This document shows, one piece after another, positions 1 to 6,574 of a stretch of DNA of 6,574 nucleotides. Origin of the DNA: Gammaproteobacteria bacterium RIFCSPLOWO2_02_FULL_56_15 (GTDB lineage Bacteria; Pseudomonadota; Gammaproteobacteria; Eutrophobiales; Eutrophobiaceae); assembly GCA_001801825.1 (NCBI GenBank), contig MGYR01000033.1, positions 1 through 6,574 of the forward strand, read 5' to 3'. The notes under the pieces are model-generated. The model saw only the letters and a list, made by a program, of their open reading frames with translations. It was not told where the DNA came from and ran no database searches. The translations under genes were made by a program, and so were the position numbers. Every line of letters starts with the position of its first letter. Within the stretch, counting starts at the first letter, position 1.

Positions 1-189
1 AGGACCAACGGCAACTGTTCACAGAAGGACCTTTGAAAGAATTTTTCATTGAGCAGGGAGTGGATGGTGATGAATTCACCCGGATATTTAACTCCGCTGA
101 AATCACAACCAAGGTCCGCCAGGCGGAAGTAATGGGGCGCAGGTACATGATTGCCTCCATCCCTACCGTGATTGTCAACGGGAAATATC

Positions 190-1770
<1,581 letters not shown>

Positions 1771-1780
1771 TTTTACTGCG

Positions 1781-1788
1781 CCTCCCTT
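1781..1788 (-). promoter_or_regulatory. Strong Shine-Dalgarno for glgA
   Basis: The minus strand reads CTAAGGGAGG followed by 10 nt and ATG at 1770. It is the best purine-rich ribosome site near the glgB/glgA junction and favours the 526-residue form of GlgA. It lies in the 47-nt gap after the glgB stop (1818), so it also suits re-initiation by ribosomes finishing glgB. If ATG 1821 is used instead, this stretch is inside the coding sequence and would be an internal site. Confidence 0.6.
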
Positions 1789-1817
1789 AGCTGGTCCGGG
1801 TGTGCGACTGCGTTTGT

Positions 1818-4028
1818 TCATTCCGGCAGGTTCCTGCACGGGAGGCATTCCAGGATCAAGCCACTAAGGGGTGGCAGCTCAAGGGTGATTGAACAGGGGC
1901 GACCCATCCAGGGGATAGGCACACTGGAAACACCATTACCATTGCCGATATCGCTGCCCCCGTAGTACCGGGAATCGGAGTTGAACAGCTCCCGGTAAAA
2001 GCCTGATGCCGGAACTCCAAAACGGTAATCATAACGGGGTACAGGAGTGAAGTTGAGCACGACAACAAGAAATGATTCATCCTTGCGTCTCAGGTAACTC
2101 ACAACGGACTGGGATGCATCATGGCAATCTATCCACTCAAAACCACTTTGCTCAAAATCATGGTAATGCAAGGGCGCCTGCTCGACATAGAGTTGGTTCA
2201 GCGCTGAGACCATGGATTTAATCTGGGCGTGCGCGGTGATACCGAGGAGCTCCCAGTCCAGGGAGTCGCTGGAAGACCATTCCTTCCATTGCGCGAACTC
2301 GTTACCCATGAATAGAAGTTTCTTCCCGGGGTAGCTGAACATGCAGGTATACAACAGGCGCAGATTGGCAAAACGCTGCCATTCGTCACCAGCCATTTTA
2401 CGCAGCATCGACCCTTTCCCATGGACCACTTCATCATGGGAAAACGGCAGTATGAAATTCTCATGAAAGGCGTAAAGCAGTCCGAAGGTGAGTAGATCAT
2501 GATGATAATGCCGGTGGATCGGGTCCTTGCTCAAATACAGCAGGGAATCATGCATCCAGCCCATATTCCATTTCATGGAAAACCCGAGTCCACCTAGCCA
2601 AGGGGGCCGGGTTACCTGGGGCCATGCGGTTGACTCTTCCGCTATGGTCACCACTCCGGGATATGCACCCAACAGCCGGCTGTTGAGGTCACGCAGAAAA
2701 TCTATCGCTTCCAGGTTTTCATTGCCGCCAAACTGGTTCGGAATCCATTCACCCTCTTTTCGGGAATAATCCAAATACAGCATCGAGGCCACTGCATCCA
2801 CCCGCAACCCGTCGATATGAAACTCCGAGATCCAGTAAAAGGCGTTGGAGATAAGGAAATTTCTCACTTCGTTGCGGCTGTAGTTGAAAATCAGAGTGCC
2901 CCAATCACGGTGTTCCCCCCGTCGCGGATCGGCGTGTTCATAGAGTGTCGTGCCATCGTACCTCGCGAGGGCATGGTCATCCTTCGGAAAATGACCGGCC
3001 ACCCAGTCCAGGATCACACCGATACCGCTCTGGTGACAAGATTCCACAAAAAATCGGAAATCATCACCACTCCCGAAACGGCTGGTGGGTGCGAAAAATC
3101 CGGTGGTCTGGTAGCCCCAGGAAGCATCCAGGGGGTGCTCAGTCACCGGCAGTAACTCCACATGAGTAAATCCTGTCTCCACCAGGTAAGGGATCAGTTG
3201 TCCTGCGATCTCCCGGTAATTGAGAAATCCGCCATCATTGTCACGACGCCATGAACCGAGATGGATTTCATAGATTGACATCGGTTCATGTAACCAGTCG
3301 TGAATCTGCCTCTCCGTGATCCACTCGTCATCGGACCATTGCCAATGATCGTCCGGCGGCACAATGCTGGCATTTGCCGGTCGTCTCTCGAATTCCCTGC
3401 CGTAAGGATCCGCCTTCAACAGGATAGTGCCGGCATCCCGGTTTTTAATTTCAAATTTGTATTTGCTGCCTGATTCCACGCCCGGCAGGAATAGTTCCCA
3501 GACACCACTACCTCCGCGTACACTCATCTGGTGCGCCCGGCCGTTCCAGCAGTTAAAATCTCCGACCACGCTGACTCGTCCGGCATTCGGCGCCCAGGTT
3601 GCGAAGTGGACTCCCATTACACCATCTACAGAGACACGATGCGCGCCAAGAAAATGGTAGGCTTGCTGATGTCGGCCTTCCTGGAACAGGTGCAGATCAA
3701 AATCGCTGATTTGCGGGGGGAAAGTATACGGTTCATAGCAGGTGTGAGCGTTACCCTGCTGGTCCAGCCACCGTATACTGAAGTGTTCGGGGATGCTGCC
3801 CGGAGGTCCATACCATTGAAATAAGTCAGATCCACCATAGCGCTGCATTGTTTCCCCTGTCTCGTTCAGGATCACCTCTTGCGCCCCCGGAACCAGACTT
3901 CTGGCGACCGCAGAATTCCCCACATAATGCCTTCCCAGGATCGACGCGGGGTCATGGTGATCAGAACGCAGCAGCCGATCCAGATCAACGGTATGGGGCT
4001 GTTTAGCCATACCAATAGTCCGATGCAT
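1818..4028 (-). CDS. glgB: 1,4-alpha-glucan branching enzyme (GH13)
   Basis: GlgB cuts alpha-1,4-glucan and rejoins the piece as an alpha-1,6 branch. It is complete at 736 aa, close to the 728 of E. coli. Domains in order: an N-terminal beta-sandwich extension (about 20-105), a CBM48 module (about 125-220, with HFATWAPNAGRVSVVGDFN), the GH13 barrel (about 250-600) and a C-terminal beta domain (about 625-730). The catalytic triad is present: nucleophile Asp411 in DGLRVDAVASM, acid/base Glu464 in TIAEEST, and Asp532 in FSHDEVVHGKGSM. Region I reads DWVAGHFP (341-348), with Ala344 where E. coli has Pro; Asp341 and His346 are kept. The start ATG 4028 shares its A with the TGA stop of glk (TGATG), which points to translational coupling, since no good Shine-Dalgarno precedes it. 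ATG 4010, six codons in, is an alternative. It lies directly upstream of glgA, as expected for glycogen synthesis operons. Confidence 0.98.
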   Translation of the reverse strand: MHRTIGMAKQPHTVDLDRLLRSDHHDPASILGRHYVGNSAVARSLVPGAQEVILNETGETMQRYGGSDLFQWYGPPGSIPEHFSIRWLDQQGNAHTCYEPYTFPPQISDFDLHLFQEGRHQQAYHFLGAHRVSVDGVMGVHFATWAPNAGRVSVVGDFNCWNGRAHQMSVRGGSGVWELFLPGVESGSKYKFEIKNRDAGTILLKADPYGREFERRPANASIVPPDDHWQWSDDEWITERQIHDWLHEPMSIYEIHLGSWRRDNDGGFLNYREIAGQLIPYLVETGFTHVELLPVTEHPLDASWGYQTTGFFAPTSRFGSGDDFRFFVESCHQSGIGVILDWVAGHFPKDDHALARYDGTTLYEHADPRRGEHRDWGTLIFNYSRNEVRNFLISNAFYWISEFHIDGLRVDAVASMLYLDYSRKEGEWIPNQFGGNENLEAIDFLRDLNSRLLGAYPGVVTIAEESTAWPQVTRPPWLGGLGFSMKWNMGWMHDSLLYLSKDPIHRHYHHDLLTFGLLYAFHENFILPFSHDEVVHGKGSMLRKMAGDEWQRFANLRLLYTCMFSYPGKKLLFMGNEFAQWKEWSSSDSLDWELLGITAHAQIKSMVSALNQLYVEQAPLHYHDFEQSGFEWIDCHDASQSVVSYLRRKDESFLVVVLNFTPVPRYDYRFGVPASGFYRELFNSDSRYYGGSDIGNGNGVSSVPIPWMGRPCSITLELPPLSGLILECLPCRNLPE

Positions 4029-5095
4029 CAGCGGTGGCCATCAGGGAGTGCATGTGATAATAAACCCGCATACTGTGCAGCAATCATGGCGGTACCTGCA
4101 AGATTGACATCTGTAGCAGTCAGGTATACGGGAAATTTTTTTATCCAGTCCCGTCGTACGCCGTTCTCATGAAAGGCCTCCATAAATCCACTCTGCCTGA
4201 TGAAGTCCAGATTGTACCGGGTTGATTCTCCGGCCAGATAAACACCCCCGAATGCCTGGAATCCCAGAGCCACCAATTGCGCCAGACTCCCCGCACAACG
4301 ATAGAATATATCCATCGCGTTCAGGCAACGGTCATCCTTTGAATGGATGGCGCGGCGCGCGATTTCCTCTGCTGTCACGACTTCCGGCGATTTGGATTCA
4401 GACCCTCCGTTCCGGTGCGGAAGGCAGGAATAGATATGTTCCAACCCCTTCCCCGAGATGAAATCCTCCCAGGATGGCCTGCTTTCCGGATACTCGGATC
4501 GCATGACGCCCAGCACACGCGCCTGCATCTCATCAAGCTCGGGTATCGGCGTATGTTGCAGTTCACATGACACCGTGACCAGATGTTTCCCGCCACCGGG
4601 CAAGATATCCTCAATCAGGCCGGCAACGCCTGTACCTGTACCAGGGATGATGATCACCGAATTATGATTCCCAGCATGCGCTTCAGCGGAGCCGGCAGAT
4701 AGCGTGATCAGATCCAGCAATGCCAGCTTCCTGTGATGCGCCACAAGACTGGCAGCTGCAGCGTCCATGTCGTTGACCATCAACGTACAGGCCTCGGCGG
4801 GCAGTCCACTCCTCACCAGTTCATCCAGATAGATATCCGGCACCTCATCCCAATTCGTCATGGATACCGCTCCGTTCGACACAGGCCCCGCAAAACAAAG
4901 CACTGCAAGAGATGGAGAAGATTCCAGGGAGCATAGCGTGTTGGCAAGGAAATCAAGGAATGACTGCTTACGGGATATCCTGGCCGCCCGATTCTGTATA
5001 ATATTGGGTGAATGCAGCATATCAGCAGCGAGGTCCATGACGCTGAGCCTGGTGTTGGTTCCCCCGACATCCGCGAGCAGTAGCGTTTCATTCAT
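4028..5095 (-). CDS. glk: Glucokinase (Glk family, ATP-dependent)
   Basis: The likely reaction is phosphorylation of glucose to glucose-6-phosphate, feeding (through phosphoglucomutase) the ADP-glucose route coded next to it. From ATG 5095 it is 355 aa; E. coli Glk is 321. Motifs: phosphate-binding DVGGTN (9-14) near the N-terminus, FAGPV (68-72), TNWDE, VNDMDAA with Asn108/Asp109 (E. coli Asn99/Asp100), PGTGTGVAGL (151-160), Glu178 and His181, Glu210 in WEDFISGKGL, then GGVYLAGE (283-290) and FPVYL..TDVNLAGTA. The family EGGH loop reads ELQH here and the AGG of the late glycine motif reads AGE, so the enzyme is divergent but keeps the glucose-contacting residues. A TTG at 5161 would add 22 residues before the domain but has no ribosome site; ATG 5095 places DVGGTN where the family has it, with only a distant GGAG (5108-5111). 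It is the first gene of the operon and overlaps glgB by one base. A related sugar kinase with another substrate is possible. Confidence 0.9.
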   Translation of the reverse strand: MNETLLLADVGGTNTRLSVMDLAADMLHSPNIIQNRAARISRKQSFLDFLANTLCSLESSPSLAVLCFAGPVSNGAVSMTNWDEVPDIYLDELVRSGLPAEACTLMVNDMDAAAASLVAHHRKLALLDLITLSAGSAEAHAGNHNSVIIIPGTGTGVAGLIEDILPGGGKHLVTVSCELQHTPIPELDEMQARVLGVMRSEYPESRPSWEDFISGKGLEHIYSCLPHRNGGSESKSPEVVTAEEIARRAIHSKDDRCLNAMDIFYRCAGSLAQLVALGFQAFGGVYLAGESTRYNLDFIRQSGFMEAFHENGVRRDWIKKFPVYLTATDVNLAGTAMIAAQYAGLLSHALPDGHR

Positions 5096-5179
5096 AACGG
5101 CACTGAACTCCGGTGTATTTTTTACTGACAGTAGCGATGATTGGTTATCAGTACGGAGCAAACGCCCGGCAGAGGGTGC

Positions 5180-5185
5180 ATTGTA
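5180..5185 (-). promoter_or_regulatory. Candidate -10 element for the glk-glgB-glgA operon
   Basis: The minus strand reads TACAAT, five of six bases of the sigma-70 -10 consensus, about 85 nt upstream of the glk ATG. The bases around the expected -35 (a CTGTCG-like stretch) match poorly, so an activator would be needed if this is used. It lies within the near-palindrome at 5179-5190, which would suit an operator. Weak on its own. Confidence 0.25.
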
Positions 5186-5266
5186 CAGTGCGAGAGGACA
5201 CGACAGGCGCCACGGGGACCAGGCGCATGACAGGTGGCTGGGAACATTCTGCCGATATACATACGC

Positions 5267-5276
5267 GTAATATTAC
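5267..5276. repeat. Perfect 10-bp palindrome GTAATATTAC
   Basis: GTAATATTAC is self-complementary over ten bases and sits near the middle of the divergent control region, in an AT-rich patch of otherwise mixed sequence. It could be a regulator site shared by both transcription directions. It is short enough to occur by chance, and no regulator can be named from it. Confidence 0.35.
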
Positions 5277-5417
5277 CATTTAATCCATCGCTTGTTGTCT
5301 GTAATTACGACCCATGCCTGCAGGACTTTGAAAACAGTTGATCCACTGCTACCCTGTGAATCAGAATAAACACGGTGGTCCTCTTGTACCGGACCCACAG
5401 TCAGCCCGAACAACCGA

Positions 5418-5423
5418 TAAGGA
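5418..5423 (+). promoter_or_regulatory. Shine-Dalgarno TAAGGA that sets the TTG start of glgC
   Basis: TAAGGA is a six-base match to the anti-Shine-Dalgarno complement and lies 9 nt before the TTG at 5433. The TAA within it is also the in-frame stop that closes the glgC frame upstream, so no earlier start is possible. The core AAGGA also fits the ANGGA core bound by CsrA-type proteins, which in E. coli block the glgC ribosome site. Confidence 0.7.
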
Positions 5424-5432
5424 CCCCAGAGA

Positions 5433-6574
5433 TTGAAACGACAGGAAAGACGCACGGTTGACAGGATTATTCGTGAAACCCTGGCAGTGGTCATGGCCGG
5501 TGGACGCGGTACCCGGCTGAACCGGCTCACGGCTCGACACAGCAAGCCGGCTGTACCCTTTGGGGGCAAATACCGGATCATCGATTTTACACTTTCCAAC
5601 TGTATCAATTCAGGTATCCATAAAATCTGCTTGCTGACCCAGTACCGATCCCATTCGCTAATCCGTCATATAGAAAGGGCCTGGTCTTTTTCCCGGGATG
5701 AATTCGGAGAATTTATCGAACTATTGCCCGCCCAGGAACGCTATGAATCTGCCTCCTGGTACCAGGGGACAGCGGATTCCGTCTACCAGAATCTGGATAT
5801 CATCCAGGAACACCAGCCATCCTACATCCTGGTGCTGGCAGGGGACCATATCTACAAGATGGATTATGGCATGATGATCTCCACTCATCTGTCCAGTGAT
5901 GCTGATGTGACAGTCGGCTGTGTGGATGTTCCGCTTGATGAAGCGGATCAATGCGGGATCATCCAGATCAATGATTCCTACCGGATTACCGGTTTTCAGG
6001 AAAAGCCATCCAACCCGCAGCCAAAACCCGGCAGGAATGATGTCGCCCTGGCCTCCATGGGTATCTATCTCTTTTCAGCGGATTTCCTGATGGATATATT
6101 AAAGGAGGATGCCCAATCCAAGGATTCGAGCCACGACTTCGGCAAGGACATCCTGCCATCCATATACAAGGATCACCGGGTGTTCGTCTGTCCGCTCAGC
6201 GATATCGGAAGCAGCGATTTCGGCTACTGGCGCGACGTCGGTACCGTGGATGCCTACTGGCAGGCCAATCTGGAACTCACCGGCATCACACCACCACTTA
6301 ATCTCTATGATCAGAAATGGCCAATACGATCCCATCAGTATCAGTTGCCGCCTGCGAAGTTCATTTTTGATGATGATGATCGCCGGGGTATGGCGGTGGA
6401 TTCCATGGTCTCCGCCGGCTGTATCGTTTCCGGCTCCCTGGTGCGGCATTCGTTGCTGTCCAATAATGTAAGGGTCAATTCCTTTTCCGTCATAGAGGAT
6501 TCCGTCCTGTTGCCTGGCGTAGTGATCGGGCGGCATTGCCGTATCAGAAGGGCTATCATCGACAGTGATTGCAA
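5433..6574 (+). CDS. glgC: Glucose-1-phosphate adenylyltransferase (ADP-glucose pyrophosphorylase), 3' end cut off
   Basis: GlgC makes ADP-glucose from ATP and glucose-1-phosphate, the committed and usually allosterically controlled step of bacterial glycogen synthesis. The window holds 380 codons; E. coli GlgC has 431, so roughly 50 residues are missing off the edge. Visible motifs: AGGRGTRL (22-29) of the nucleotide-binding loop, SKPAVPFGGKYRIIDF with Lys38 matching the E. coli fructose-bisphosphate site Lys39, WYQGTADSVYQN, LAGDHIYKMDY with Asp138 (E. coli Asp142), FQEKP with Lys191 (E. coli Lys195, glucose-1-phosphate), FGKDILP, and YWRDVGTVDAYWQANLEL. The C-terminal left-handed beta-helix begins with SLLSNNVRVNSFSVIEDSVLLPGVVIG. 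The start is TTG 5433: an in-frame stop lies at 5418, no ATG or GTG precedes the conserved domain, and TAAGGA sits 9 nt upstream. It is divergent from glk-glgB-glgA, so its expression can be set separately from the polymer-building enzymes. Confidence 0.96.
   Translation, partial: MKRQERRTVDRIIRETLAVVMAGGRGTRLNRLTARHSKPAVPFGGKYRIIDFTLSNCINSGIHKICLLTQYRSHSLIRHIERAWSFSRDEFGEFIELLPAQERYESASWYQGTADSVYQNLDIIQEHQPSYILVLAGDHIYKMDYGMMISTHLSSDADVTVGCVDVPLDEADQCGIIQINDSYRITGFQEKPSNPQPKPGRNDVALASMGIYLFSADFLMDILKEDAQSKDSSHDFGKDILPSIYKDHRVFVCPLSDIGSSDFGYWRDVGTVDAYWQANLELTGITPPLNLYDQKWPIRSHQYQLPPAKFIFDDDDRRGMAVDSMVSAGCIVSGSLVRHSLLSNNVRVNSFSVIEDSVLLPGVVIGRHCRIRRAIIDSDC

Larger units (their letters stand above)
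5096..5432. promoter_or_regulatory. Divergent control region between glk-glgB-glgA and glgC
   Basis: These 337 bp without a gene lie between the two divergent starts and must hold both promoters. No consensus sigma-70 promoter is visible. Best candidates: for the operon, a minus-strand TACAAT -10 (5180-5185), without a convincing -35, giving a leader of about 80 nt; for glgC, TTGATC (5338-5343) with CAGAAT (5362-5367), spacing 18, each matching four of six bases. Short symmetric elements: TACTGACAGTA (5123-5133), the near-palindrome CATTGTACAGTG (5179-5190) overlapping the TACAAT, GCGCC/GGCGC (5207-5211 with 5222-5226) and GTAATATTAC (5267-5276). The motif GACAGG occurs at 5202 and 5229 here and again at 5440 and 5460 just inside glgC. 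The regulatory role follows from position; the individual elements are unproven. Confidence 0.6.

Noticed and set aside
2817..3155. Plus-strand frames inside glgB
   Set aside because: They are shadows of the GH13 barrel coding sequence, with no plausible independent protein.
4860..5270. Plus-strand 136-codon open frame reaching into the divergent region
   Set aside because: Most of it is antisense to glk, it shows no recognisable domain, and its start is internal to glk coding sequence. The open frame is explained by the codon pattern of glk.
5355..5372. CRP-like site, since TGTGA occurs upstream of glgC
   Set aside because: Only the first half site matches; the second half (ATAAA) does not fit TCACA, and a five-base match is expected by chance.
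5377..5395. GGTCC/GGACC hairpin as a terminator or attenuator
   Set aside because: The stem is only five bases with a nine-base loop and no T-run follows.
5273..5608. Minus-strand 111-codon open frame over the glgC start
   Set aside because: Over half is antisense to conserved GlgC residues, and the remainder is promoter sequence. No homology is recognised.
6099..6536. Minus-strand 145-codon open frame
   Set aside because: It lies wholly antisense to glgC, whose protein is an unambiguous family match; no domain or ribosome site is seen on the minus strand.

Overview
The window is a glycogen biosynthesis locus from a bacterium, most likely a gammaproteobacterium. The basis is the full-length GlgB of the long type with two N-terminal carbohydrate-binding regions (736 aa), the E. 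coli-like GlgC/GlgA sequences, a Glk-family glucokinase and an adjacent DsbA-type gene. Base composition looks moderate and even across the window, with no visible foreign segment. A sulfur-oxidising or Chromatiales-like relative is a guess from general resemblance only.

Layout: (1) 1-269, the 3' end of a plus-strand dsbA-like gene. (2) 190-5095, a tight minus-strand operon read in the order glk - glgB - glgA. glk and glgB share one base (TGATG). glgB and glgA are either joined by an ATGA overlap or separated by 47 nt holding a strong Shine-Dalgarno. (3) 5096-5432, a 337-bp divergent control region with short palindromes and repeats. (4) 5433 to the window end, glgC on the plus strand, starting at an unusual TTG and cut off near its C-terminus. 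This last gene has no stop in the window but is unmistakable.

Together: Glk makes glucose-6-phosphate. After conversion to glucose-1-phosphate by a phosphoglucomutase not in the window, GlgC makes ADP-glucose, GlgA polymerises it into alpha-1,4-glucan, and GlgB adds alpha-1,6 branches. No breakdown genes (glgP, glgX) are seen here. dsbA is convergent and functionally unrelated.

I do not see a previously undescribed system. The points worth a second look are the 80-bp antisense overlap that gives GlgA a proline-rich tail encoded across the end of dsbA, an altered substrate-loop motif in the glucokinase, the TTG/TAAGGA start of glgC, the competing glgA starts, and clustered short repeats in the divergent control region.
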